Assembly (NCBI GenBank): GCA_023436485.1
Contig: JAEZIU010000278.1
Location: forward strand, 1-14,654
Direction of reading: 5' to 3'
Length of the DNA stretch: 14,654 bases
Origin: Bacillota bacterium
Lineage (GTDB): Bacteria; Bacillota; Clostridia; Acetivibrionales; DSM-1351
The notes under the pieces are model-generated. The model made no database searches. It was not told where the DNA came from and saw only the letters and a program-made list of their open reading frames with translations. Positions 1-6,752 of this stretch are shown piece after piece. The stretch's first letter is position 1. Each line of letters opens with the position of its first letter. The position numbers and the translations under genes were made by a program.

Positions 1-948
1 TATATACCCTGTAAAACCAATATCATAGTATGCCTTCATGATTTCAAACAAATCGAAGGAACCGTCTGATGAAAGGTGTGATGACTCATGGAATTTTCTC
101 TCTCCGAAGAACTTGAGATTTCTTACATGTCCAAAATGTATCCTTCCCATTTTACCGAAGTGTCTTATCAATTCGGGTATGTTGTTCTCAGGATTTGCAC
201 CTAAAGAACCACTACAAAGAGTTAACCCGTTATATGGACTGTCAACAAGCTTTACAAGTCTTTCAATATTCTTTTTACACGTAACAATCCTTGGCAAACC
301 AAAAAGAGGCCATGGTGGATCATCCGGATGTATGGCCATTTTTACATCAGCTTCCTCACATGCGGAAACAATATTTTCAAGAAAATATTTCAGGTTGTCA
401 AACAATTTATCTTCATCAACATTTTTATATTTTTCTAATGTATCTTTCAATTCGCTTAGTCTTTCAGGTTCCCAACCCGGCAGAGCAAAACCGTTAGAGC
501 TTTTGGCAGTATCCTCCACCAATTTAACCGGGTCTATATCCTTTACTACATCGTGGTCATAGCAAAGTGCGTTTGATCCATCCTTCAAGGGATATGCAAG
601 GTCATTTCTCAGCCAGTCAAATACAGGCATAAAGTTATAACATATAACCTTTACCCCCACTTTTCCCAAGTTAATTATAGACTGTCGGTAGTTTTCAATG
701 TATTTATCTCTGCTTGGCAATCCCAGTTTGATATCTTCATGTACATTTACACTCTCAATAACCTCAAGCTTCAATCCAGCCTTTTCAACAGAGTCCTTGA
801 GTGCAATTATTTTGTCCATGGGCCAAACCTCACCAACAGGTACATCATACAATGCTCCTACAACTCCCGTAACTCCGGGTATTTGTCTTACTTGTTCCAA
901 ACTGATACTGTCGTCATTTTCTCCAAACCAACGAAAGGTCATCTTCAT
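1..948 (-). CDS. uxuA: Mannonate dehydratase, 3' end missing (left edge)
   Basis: UxuA dehydrates D-mannonate to 2-keto-3-deoxy-D-gluconate in the cytoplasmic hexuronate pathway and needs a divalent metal. I translated the minus strand by hand: the frame is open from the ATG at 948 to the window edge, 316 residues, against a family length of about 350-360, so roughly 40 C-terminal residues lie outside. The N-terminus reads MKMTFRWFGENDD, as in other Gram-positive UxuA proteins. Further in are the conserved blocks AIHPDDPPWPLFGLPRI, with a metal-type His, LTLCSGSLGANPENN, GRIHFGHVRN and ESSHLSSDG. An in-frame ATG lies 18 bases further upstream, but the start at 948 has GGAG at good spacing and matches the family N-terminus. 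It begins 26 bases after uxuB stops, so both are probably on one transcript. No frameshift was seen. Confidence 0.95.
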   Translation of the reverse strand, partial: MKMTFRWFGENDDSISLEQVRQIPGVTGVVGALYDVPVGEVWPMDKIIALKDSVEKAGLKLEVIESVNVHEDIKLGLPSRDKYIENYRQSIINLGKVGVKVICYNFMPVFDWLRNDLAYPLKDGSNALCYDHDVVKDIDPVKLVEDTAKSSNGFALPGWEPERLSELKDTLEKYKNVDEDKLFDNLKYFLENIVSACEEADVKMAIHPDDPPWPLFGLPRIVTCKKNIERLVKLVDSPYNGLTLCSGSLGANPENNIPELIRHFGKMGRIHFGHVRNLKFFGERKFHESSHLSSDGSFDLFEIMKAYYDIGFTGYI

Positions 949-974
949 AAGTATCATCTCCTTCATGCTTCATA

Positions 975-2588
975 CTATTTTACGTATTTTGCTAAAACAT
1001 TTTTAACTGCATCTTTTCCTTCTATAAATTCCTTGAAGTATCCTTCAATTTTTTCACCCAGTCCCTCGTCATAAAGGTTTACACCGAAAATCTTATCATT
1101 TGCTAACAATGGTTTTAACTGCTCTCCAACTGTTTCGGCCTTGCCCAGCACAATGCCTTCAAAATACGTCTTTAACTGGTCTAACATAGGGTCAGGACTT
1201 AGCTCCATTTCATTGCCGTTATCGTCTATACCCATGAGATATCTACACCAGCCGGCAATAACAAGGGGGATATATGTTAAACTTTTTACATCGTATGTGG
1301 AATGGTTTACATATGTCTTTATTGTCTCACCAAAACGAACCGGTATTTTTTGTGATGTATCACAAGCGATTCTTTGTGGTGTATCCGGGATATATGGGTT
1401 GGGAAACCGCTGATTTATTACTTCATCTATGAAGGCTTGCGGGTCTATTATCCCAGGGTTTATAACTACTGGCATTCCTTCTTTATAGCCTATATTCTCA
1501 ACCAGTTTCCCCAACTGAGGATTCTTCATTTCATCGGCTATGAGTGTATAGCCCAAAAGGCATCCGAACACGGCAAGTGCAGTATGCAGAGGATTTAAGC
1601 ATGTGGTAACCTTCATTCTCTCTACATTTTCAACTGTACTTTTGTCTGTGAAATATACGCCGGCCTCCTCAAGAGGCATTCTGCCATTGGGGAATTGGTC
1701 TTCAATTACCAGATACTGAGGTTTCTCAGCGTTTACAAATTGTGAAATATACGTATTCTTGCTTGTACGAATAATTTCAGTGTCCTCAAGTCCCATTTCC
1801 ACTAAAGCCTTGTTTACTGTTTCAGAAGGCCTTGGAGTGATTTTATCAATCATTGAACATGGGAATGAAACCTTTGAAGGGTTATTAATATATTCTAAAA
1901 ATCCCTTTTCGACTAAGCCATTATCAACCCACTTTTGAACAAGTGTCTGCATAGACTTTTTAAGAAGATCCCCGTTATGTGAGCAGTTATCCATGCTTAC
2001 CATTGCAACAGGAAATTCTCCTGCCAAATATCTGCCGTACAGCAATAATGAAATTTTAGCAATCAGGCTCTTAGGCTCCTTCAACCCATGCTGCATATCT
2101 TGTATTACATCAGGAAGATATTCCTTTGACATTCCTGTGAGTGAATAACCCTTTTCTGTCACTGTAAAGCTGACAATTTGTAAAGATGGCTTACGGAAAA
2201 TTACTTTTACTCTTTCCCAATCCTCAGTTCGGGCAGTATCTCCTACCAAGCTTTCTGAAACGCTACCAATAACTTTCTTTTCAAGTCTTCCATCCGGGTG
2301 AAGGTGAACCAATAAACTTAAATTATCAAAAGGTTTGTATACTTTATCAATAATTTCGTAATCAAAGGTTTCAGCAACAATTATTCCTGAATCTGATTTT
2401 CCTGAATCCAACAGATTTTGCTGTAGTGCTGCAATAAATCCTCTGAATATATTACCTGCACCGAAGTGAAGCCATTTAGGTTCTTTTTTAGTTTTACTCA
2501 GCATTTTTTCATAATCGAATTTGGGTAACTCTACTTTATTAGCCTCCCAAGCACCATAATCCTTCATACCATTTCTATTCAACTTCAT
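975..2588 (-). CDS. uxuB: D-mannonate oxidoreductase / fructuronate reductase (long-chain mannitol dehydrogenase family)
   Basis: This 537-residue protein belongs to the long-chain mannitol dehydrogenase family and should reduce D-fructuronate to D-mannonate with NADH, the step just before UxuA. The nucleotide-binding Gly-rich motif HFGAGNIFRGF lies near residues 41-51. The family block with DNCSHNG follows in mid-protein, then KITPRPS. The catalytic Lys-Asn-His cluster is visible in KVTTCLNPLHTALA, which begins the helical C-terminal domain. The reading frame can be extended four codons to a GTG at 2600, but I chose the ATG at 2588 (MKLNRNGMKDYG) because a GGGGGTGG ribosome binding site lies 8 bases ahead of it. 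The family also includes tagaturonate reductase and mannitol dehydrogenase; the adjacent uxuA settles the assignment. It is the first gene of a uxuB-uxuA operon behind a strong predicted sigma-A promoter. Confidence 0.93.
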   Translation of the reverse strand: MKLNRNGMKDYGAWEANKVELPKFDYEKMLSKTKKEPKWLHFGAGNIFRGFIAALQQNLLDSGKSDSGIIVAETFDYEIIDKVYKPFDNLSLLVHLHPDGRLEKKVIGSVSESLVGDTARTEDWERVKVIFRKPSLQIVSFTVTEKGYSLTGMSKEYLPDVIQDMQHGLKEPKSLIAKISLLLYGRYLAGEFPVAMVSMDNCSHNGDLLKKSMQTLVQKWVDNGLVEKGFLEYINNPSKVSFPCSMIDKITPRPSETVNKALVEMGLEDTEIIRTSKNTYISQFVNAEKPQYLVIEDQFPNGRMPLEEAGVYFTDKSTVENVERMKVTTCLNPLHTALAVFGCLLGYTLIADEMKNPQLGKLVENIGYKEGMPVVINPGIIDPQAFIDEVINQRFPNPYIPDTPQRIACDTSQKIPVRFGETIKTYVNHSTYDVKSLTYIPLVIAGWCRYLMGIDDNGNEMELSPDPMLDQLKTYFEGIVLGKAETVGEQLKPLLANDKIFGVNLYDEGLGEKIEGYFKEFIEGKDAVKNVLAKYVK

Positions 2589-2681
2589 ATGTATTTCCAC
2601 CCCCGCAAAGTTTAAAAGTTATTCCAATATCTTCGGTGTATATATAAGCAGTTGATTAATAGGCAAAACATAAAATAAAAT

Positions 2682-2721
2682 ATCCCATACCGAACTTTTG
2701 CTTTAAAAATTCGTTAGGGAT
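2682..2721 (-). promoter_or_regulatory. Hairpin in the uxuBA 5' leader
   Basis: On the minus strand the arms ATCCC and GGGAT (5 bp) enclose an internal loop and then a second stem of nine pairs, with CGAA facing TTCG and a T-run facing an A-run through one G-U wobble. It would sit about 20-60 bases into the predicted uxuBA leader. The inner stem is A+T rich and no U-run follows, so it is not an obvious terminator. Its function is unknown. Confidence 0.35.
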
Positions 2722-2747
2722 AAATTGCTATCAACTTCTTCGTCATT

Positions 2748-2776
2748 ATTATAGGTAATATACCTTTTTCGTTCAA
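2748..2776 (-). promoter_or_regulatory. Sigma-A promoter of uxuBA
   Basis: On the minus strand a -35 box TTGAAC (2776-2771) and a perfect -10 box TATAAT (2753-2748) are separated by exactly 17 bases. This is the best sigma-A match I saw in the window. The predicted start near 2741 gives a leader of about 150 bases before the uxuB ATG. Confidence 0.8.
2753..2765. promoter_or_regulatory. Palindrome in the uxuBA promoter spacer (possible operator)
   Basis: The perfect inverted repeat AGGTA-ATA-TACCT lies between the -35 and -10 boxes of the uxuBA promoter, overlapping the first base of the -10. This is a typical position for a repressor site, and hexuronate operons are commonly controlled by GntR- or LacI-family repressors. 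No regulator gene is present in the window and the arms are short, so this could be chance. Confidence 0.4.
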
Positions 2777-2860
2777 TATTCACTTTTAATCAGCCCATAT
2801 ACATTTTAATTAAATAAGTAAAATAAATAGCCGGAAGCATTGTATTTCCTACTATAATAT

Positions 2861-2895
2861 AAAAAAGACTGCCTAATTAATTAGGTCAGTCTTTT
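2861..2895 (-). terminator. Intrinsic terminator of the malic enzyme gene
   Basis: The hairpin has arms AAAAGACTG and CAGTCTTTT, continued by CCTAAT/ATTAGG with one unpaired base. On the minus strand it ends in TTTTTT. It starts 16 bases after the malic enzyme stop codon and separates that gene from uxuBA. Confidence 0.85.
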
Positions 2896-2911
2896 ATCTT
2901 CATGTACAAAA

Positions 2912-4087
2912 TTACTTTCTAGCTACACCTGATTTTCTAGCTGCTTCACCAACTGCTGCTGCAACTGCCTTAGCTACTCTAGGATCAAATGGAGATGGAA
3001 TAACATAGTCTGATTTAACTTCTGCATCTGTAACTAATCCGGCTATTGCATACGCAGCAGCAATTTTCATTTCATCATTTATTTCACGAGCTCCTACATC
3101 AAAAGTACCTCTGAAAATACCAGGGAATGCAAGAACATTGTTTACCTGATTTGGATAATCTGAACGACCAGTTCCTACAACTGCAGCACCAGCCTCAAGT
3201 GCTAACTCAGGCATAATTTCTGGAGTTGGGTTCGCACATGCAAAGATTATTGGATTCTTTGCCATTGTCTTAACCATTTCTGGTGTAACCATTCCAGGTG
3301 CTGATACTCCGATAAATACATCAGCGTCAACGATAACATCCTTCAATAAACCTCTTTTACCTTCAAGGTTAGTAATCTTAGCCATTTCAGCCTTGATTGG
3401 ATTTAGGTTATCTCTTCCCTCATAAATAACACCCTTTGTATCACAGAGAACAACTTTCCTTAGACCCATTGAGAAAAGAAGCTTTGTAATAGCGATAGCT
3501 GCTGAACCAGCACCGTTAACAACTATTGAAACATCTTCAATCTTCTTTCCAACGAACTTTAATGCATTGATAAGACCTGCAGCAGTAACTATTGCAGTAC
3601 CATGCTGATCATCGTGGAATATTGGAATATCACATTCTTCTTTCAATCTCTTCTCAATTTCAAAACATCTGGGAGCAGCGATATCCTCCAGATTTACACC
3701 GCCAAAGCTACCTGATAATAGCTTAACAGTGTTTACTATAGTATCAACATCCTTAGATTTAATACATAGAGGAATTGCATCAACATCTCCAAAAGTCTTG
3801 AAAAGGCAGCATTTTCCTTCCATAACTGGCATTCCAGCTTCTGGTCCAATATCTCCTAAACCTAATACTGCTGTACCATCAGTAATAACAGCTACCAAGT
3901 TATGTCTTCTGGTATATTTGTAAGAATTCTCTATATCCTTCTGAATTTCTAAACATGGCTGTGCAACTCCAGGTGAATAAGCTAATGATAAATCTCTGCC
4001 ATCCTTTAATGGAGCTCTGCATATTACTTCTATTTTTCCCTCCCACTCTTCGTGGGCTTTGATTGAATCTTCATAGATAGTTCCCAT
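2912..4087 (-). CDS. Malic enzyme (oxaloacetate/malate-decarboxylating, short form)
   Basis: This enzyme oxidatively decarboxylates L-malate to pyruvate and CO2 with reduction of NAD(P)+. At 391 residues it is the short bacterial form: it matches the malic domain of MaeB-type proteins but has no phosphotransacetylase domain. Visible features are the catalytic Tyr in SLAYSPGVAQPC (Tyr37), the catalytic Lys in MEGKCCLFK (Lys92), the metal-binding NLEDI (Glu135-Asp136 region) and FHDDQHGTA (158-165), and the nucleotide-binding NGAGSAA (191-197). The ATG start has GGAGG 9 bases ahead. It lies 191 bases downstream of the malate dehydrogenase gene on the same strand and has its own predicted promoter with a Rex-type operator. 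With that neighbour it would form a malate shunt; the C. thermocellum equivalent is NADP+-linked, but the cofactor cannot be read with confidence here. Confidence 0.93.
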   Translation of the reverse strand: MGTIYEDSIKAHEEWEGKIEVICRAPLKDGRDLSLAYSPGVAQPCLEIQKDIENSYKYTRRHNLVAVITDGTAVLGLGDIGPEAGMPVMEGKCCLFKTFGDVDAIPLCIKSKDVDTIVNTVKLLSGSFGGVNLEDIAAPRCFEIEKRLKEECDIPIFHDDQHGTAIVTAAGLINALKFVGKKIEDVSIVVNGAGSAAIAITKLLFSMGLRKVVLCDTKGVIYEGRDNLNPIKAEMAKITNLEGKRGLLKDVIVDADVFIGVSAPGMVTPEMVKTMAKNPIIFACANPTPEIMPELALEAGAAVVGTGRSDYPNQVNNVLAFPGIFRGTFDVGAREINDEMKIAAAYAIAGLVTDAEVKSDYVIPSPFDPRVAKAVAAAVGEAARKSGVARK

Positions 4088-4140
4088 TTCGTAATTCCTC
4101 CAAACGTTTAATAGTAAATATGTCAGTTTTTTCTTAATGC

Positions 4141-4197
4141 AAGAAACAAATAAACGATAATTCTATCGAAAGAATTAAGTATGTTTATTTGTTCCTT
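4141..4197 (-). promoter_or_regulatory. Long stem-loop at the predicted 5' end of the malic enzyme mRNA
   Basis: Fifteen-base arms (4183-4197 and 4141-4155) pair on the minus strand with a single G-U wobble. The plus-strand copy would have a mismatch there, so the structure fits minus-strand RNA better. Inside is a second hairpin, AATTCT and AGAATT around six bases. The predicted transcription start near 4194 falls at the edge of the outer stem, so the mRNA would begin almost inside the helix. That arrangement often protects mRNA from 5'-end decay. It could also slow read-through from the upstream gene, as the distal arm is T-rich. Confidence 0.5.
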
Positions 4198-4200
4198 TTA

Positions 4201-4229
4201 ATTTTACACTATTGTGAAATCTTTCACAA
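4201..4229 (-). promoter_or_regulatory. Promoter of the malic enzyme gene
   Basis: On the minus strand a -35 box TTGTGA (4229-4224) and a -10 box TAAAAT (4206-4201) are 17 bases apart. The predicted start near 4194 gives a leader of about 107 bases. The -35 box and most of the spacer coincide with the Rex-type operator. Confidence 0.55.
4212..4229. promoter_or_regulatory. Rex-type operator
   Basis: TTGTGAAATCTTTCACAA is a perfect inverted repeat with 8-base arms and a 2-base centre. It matches the Firmicutes Rex consensus TTGTGA-N6-TCACAA at every fixed position. Rex is a repressor that leaves DNA when NADH is high relative to NAD+. The site covers the -35 box and spacer of the malic enzyme promoter, where a bound repressor would block RNA polymerase. 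No rex gene is in the window. Confidence 0.72.
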
Positions 4230-4278
4230 CCTATTTTTTTATCCTTTTATTAAAGATACTTTCCTGGTTTTTAAAAAC

Positions 4279-5211
4279 TTATATATCTTTAACTTGGTCA
4301 ATAACTGCTTTTACCTGTTCAGCTGAATGCTTCAAAAGTTGTAATTCTGCATCTGAAATATTCAATTCGAGAACTTTTTCAGCTCCATTACCGCCAACTA
4401 CTGTAGGAACATTCACTAAAACATCCTTTATTCCGTATTGTCCGTCAAGAACAGTACCAACAGGCATAATAGTATTGAAGTCCTTCAATATAGATTCAAC
4501 TATTCTGTTGATTGAAAGAGCTATACCATAGTAAGTTGCTCCCTTATTCTTTATAATAGTTGCACCTGCTACCTTAACTTCACTGAAAAGAGCATCCTTA
4601 TCGATGTTTAATCCATTAATTTTTACATATTCATCAAATGGTACACCTGCTATATTAGTTGCACTCCACAATGGTAATTGAGAATCACCATGTTCACCAA
4701 CAATATAACCGTGAACGTTAGCTATGTCTACATCCAAGGCTTGGCTGATATGAGTTCTTAATCTAGCACTGTCAAGAACTGTACCTGATCCGATAACTTT
4801 GCTTGCAGGCAATCCAGACCATTTTTGAGTCATGTACGCCAATACGTCAACAGGATTTGATACACTTACTATTACACCTGTATTGTAGTGCTTCATAAGT
4901 TCAGTAACTATGCTCTTCATTATCATAGTGTTTTTCTTAGCAAGATCCAAACGTGTTTCGCCCGGCTTTCTTGCTGCACCTGCAGTTACAACTATAACAT
5001 CACAATCCTTAACATCTGAATAGTCTCCAGAATAAATTGTCATATTTCCTGAGAATGATAAGCCATGGCTGATATCAAGAGCTTCGCCATAAGCCTTTTC
5101 TTTATTTACATCAATTAATACTAATTCAGAAACCAAGTTGTTTATAGACATCGCATATGCAGCTGATGCTCCAACAAATCCTGCTCCTATGATCGCAACT
5201 TTAAAACCCAT
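4279..5211 (-). CDS. mdh: Malate dehydrogenase, LDH-like (often annotated as L-lactate dehydrogenase)
   Basis: This 310-residue NAD-dependent 2-hydroxyacid dehydrogenase should interconvert oxaloacetate and malate. The Rossmann motif GAGFVGASAA is at residues 9-18, an NAD-type Asp ends strand two in LVLIDV, and the catalytic set Asp147 (TVLDSAR), Arg150 and His174 (GEHGDS) is intact. The overall pattern is LDH-like (PGETRLDL, KGATYYGIA). However, the substrate-loop residue that is Gln102 in Bacillus LDH (ANQKPGETR) is Arg81 here (AARKPGETR), the change known to switch LDH to malate/oxaloacetate specificity. Its position just upstream of malic enzyme matches the mdh-malic enzyme pairs I recall in C. 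thermocellum and C. cellulolyticum. The ATG at 5211 (MGFKVAII) has GGAGG 8 bases ahead; 15 further upstream codons are open but lack a better site. The sequence alone does not exclude residual lactate activity. Confidence 0.82.
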   Translation of the reverse strand: MGFKVAIIGAGFVGASAAYAMSINNLVSELVLIDVNKEKAYGEALDISHGLSFSGNMTIYSGDYSDVKDCDVIVVTAGAARKPGETRLDLAKKNTMIMKSIVTELMKHYNTGVIVSVSNPVDVLAYMTQKWSGLPASKVIGSGTVLDSARLRTHISQALDVDIANVHGYIVGEHGDSQLPLWSATNIAGVPFDEYVKINGLNIDKDALFSEVKVAGATIIKNKGATYYGIALSINRIVESILKDFNTIMPVGTVLDGQYGIKDVLVNVPTVVGGNGAEKVLELNISDAELQLLKHSAEQVKAVIDQVKDI

Positions 5212-5407
5212 TAAAATCCCTCCATATTTTTCACAATTGCTATTAGCGTAACACAATATGTTTTAATATACAAACATAATTTTTCCTTTTTTTTAGATTT
5301 CTATTCCAATTTGTTACGAATTTTTTAAGAATACATCAATTATTGTGACCAAATCAAGTATTTTTAAACTATATTACTCTATTTGCATATAAAATAGTGC
5401 AAAATAC

Positions 5408-5433
5408 AAAAAAGACATCCTAAAATGTCTTTT
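5408..5433 (-). terminator. Intrinsic terminator of the birA-coaX operon
   Basis: Perfect 9-base arms AAAAGACAT and ATGTCTTTT surround a 6-base loop. On the minus strand the hairpin runs into TTTTTT. It starts 6 bases after the coaX stop and closes the operon before the mdh promoter region. Confidence 0.85.
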
Positions 5434-5439
5434 AATCTT

Positions 5440-6207
5440 TTATATATTTCTTTCGTATATTAATCTGAGACCCTCTAGGGTAAGGGTGGAATTAACATCA
5501 TTTATGGTTATTGATTCCTCAGCTATCAGTCTCGAAAGACCCCCTGTTGCAATAACCCTTATATTTTCTTCATGCATCTCTTTTTTGATTCTGTGTACAA
5601 TATAATCAACCTGACCTACATACCCATAAAAAACTCCTGACTGCATACTTGAAACCGTATTCTTTCCGATAACGCTTTCAGGTTTTACCAAATCAATCCT
5701 TGGCAATTTTGCCGCCTTTTGATACAACGCCTCCGCACTTATCTTAACTCCCGGACATATGACACCACCCAGATATTCTCCCTTTTCCGATATTGCACAA
5801 AAAGTAGTGGCCGTGCCCATATCTACAATAATAAGGGGTCCTCCGTACATTTCAAAACCGGCTACTGCATTTACTATCCTGTCGGCACCCACTTCCTTTG
5901 GATTCTGACATCTGATATTTATTCCTGTTTTTGTGCCGGGCCCTATAATCATGGGCTGAATATTTATATATTTTTTTATGGCATGTTCCAATGTATACAT
6001 AATAGGCGGTACAACAGATGCAACAATCACTGCCTCAATCTTTTCTATTGATAGCTTTTCATGGTTAAACAATCCAAGTATCAACATTCCAAGTTCATCT
6101 GATGTTCTCTCTTTATTGGTACCCAGCCTCCAGCTTGCAAGCAATTTTTTGTCTTCAAATACACCCAATACAATATGTGTATTACCCACATCGACTACTA
6201 AAACCAT
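5440..6207 (-). CDS. coaX: Type III pantothenate kinase
   Basis: CoaX phosphorylates pantothenate with ATP, the first committed step of coenzyme A synthesis. It belongs to the acetate/sugar kinase-Hsp70 fold and is cytoplasmic. The 255-residue length is normal for the family. The N-terminal phosphate-binding motif VVDVGNTHIVLG includes Asp6. GADR at residues 107-110 holds the catalytic Asp109, and DMGTATTF (129-136) is the second nucleotide-binding loop. The ATG has GGAGGG 5 bases ahead. It is the last gene of the four-gene operon, 20 bases after the Arg/Asn/Gln-rich protein. Pairing with birA is common in Firmicutes, and both concern cofactor supply. Type III kinases are generally insensitive to CoA feedback, which is family knowledge and cannot be seen here. 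Confidence 0.95.
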   Translation of the reverse strand: MVLVVDVGNTHIVLGVFEDKKLLASWRLGTNKERTSDELGMLILGLFNHEKLSIEKIEAVIVASVVPPIMYTLEHAIKKYINIQPMIIGPGTKTGINIRCQNPKEVGADRIVNAVAGFEMYGGPLIIVDMGTATTFCAISEKGEYLGGVICPGVKISAEALYQKAAKLPRIDLVKPESVIGKNTVSSMQSGVFYGYVGQVDYIVHRIKKEMHEENIRVIATGGLSRLIAEESITINDVNSTLTLEGLRLIYERNI

Positions 6208-6227
6208 ATTCCCTCCAGATAATAAGG

Positions 6228-6719
6228 CTAAACTCCAAGCCTCATACTCCTTATTTCTTTTAACTCAAGGTCTATTTCTTTTTGAATCCTTATAATATCA
6301 TTGGCAATGTCCTCAACAGTTTCCTCAGCACGAGGTTTGATAGCCGGTCTCTGAAAATGCTGCTTGTATGGCTCTCTGTTTTCTCTGCCTTGAAAATTAT
6401 CACGGTGGTAGTTTCTCTGATGGTTATTTTCTCTGTGCTGAGTGTCTTTGGTCGCTGATGATTCCCTGTTTGTATTATCTCTCTGGTTATTTTCCCTAGG
6501 AGTAAAATCCCTCTTTTGCTGATTGTTTTCCCTCGGCTGGTAACCTTCTTTTTGCTGGTCTCTGGGGGGTCTGGTACTTCTGACATGACTTTCCTTGTGC
6601 TGTGTTTCTCCGTCCTTTTGATATACCTTTTGTTGTGGTACAGGTTGAGTTGTCTGCTGCCCGGCCTGTCCGTCATCCCTTACATAATTTTTCCTCGGGT
6701 ATTCATTCTTCTTAACCAA
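6228..6719 (-). CDS. Hydrophilic Arg/Asn/Gln-rich protein of unknown function
   Basis: I do not recognise this protein. From the TTG start at 6719 it has 163 residues. A basic N-terminus (MVKKNEYPRKNYVRDDG) leads into a long low-complexity stretch, roughly residues 20-125, made of Arg, Asn, Gln, Glu, Asp, Thr and His. That stretch contains a degenerate repeat with core RENN (PRENNQQ, PRENNQR, HRENNHQ). The last 35 residues look different: an amphipathic, probably helical segment (ETVEDIANDIIRIQKEIDLELKEI). There is no signal peptide, membrane segment or Cys. The frame extends 7 codons to an ATG at 6740, but a perfect AGGAGG lies inside that extension, so TTG is the likelier start. It sits tightly between birA and coaX, so it is expressed with them. 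Such composition is often seen in disordered, nucleic-acid-binding proteins; this is only inference. Confidence 0.7.
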   Translation of the reverse strand: MVKKNEYPRKNYVRDDGQAGQQTTQPVPQQKVYQKDGETQHKESHVRSTRPPRDQQKEGYQPRENNQQKRDFTPRENNQRDNTNRESSATKDTQHRENNHQRNYHRDNFQGRENREPYKQHFQRPAIKPRAEETVEDIANDIIRIQKEIDLELKEIRSMRLGV

Positions 6720-6728
6720 TGATAAAAT

Positions 6729-6735
6729 CCTCCTT
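6729..6735 (-). promoter_or_regulatory. Ribosome binding site that decides a TTG start
   Basis: AAGGAGG on the minus strand lies 9 bases before the TTG at 6719. It falls within codons 2-4 of the longer frame beginning at the ATG at 6740, which itself has no upstream purine-rich site. This favours TTG initiation. Confidence 0.65.
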
Positions 6736-6752
6736 GCCATATTTGCTAAGCT

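Larger units (their letters stand above)
2589..2911. other. Intergenic region between malic enzyme and uxuB
   Basis: This 323-base gap holds no credible gene. It carries, in the direction of minus-strand transcription, the terminator of the malic enzyme gene, then the promoter of uxuBA, then a leader of about 150 bases with one predicted hairpin. It is very A+T rich. Each element is listed separately. Confidence 0.8.

Noticed and set aside
38..562. A 174-residue plus-strand open frame at the left edge
   Set aside because: It is antisense to uxuA, whose hand translation is continuous and matches the family throughout.
4250..4292. Inverted repeat TTAAAGATA/TATCTTTAA overlapping the mdh stop codon as a terminator
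   Set aside because: The stem is almost all A-T, the loop is long and no U-run follows on the minus strand. It may have some structure but is not a convincing terminator.
4279..5211. Calling the dehydrogenase L-lactate dehydrogenase
   Set aside because: Overall similarity suggests it, but Arg at the specificity position and the malic enzyme neighbour favour malate dehydrogenase.
5221..5350. TTGTG/CACAA half-sites upstream of mdh as a Rex operator
   Set aside because: The half-sites are in direct or wrongly spaced arrangement and no full TTGTGA-N6-TCACAA palindrome is present. I also found no convincing mdh promoter there.
6290..6676. A second long open frame (128 residues) on the minus strand inside the Arg/Asn/Gln-rich gene
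   Set aside because: It is a shifted-frame shadow caused by repetitive, stop-poor codons. The other frame fits the operon spacing and has a ribosome binding site.
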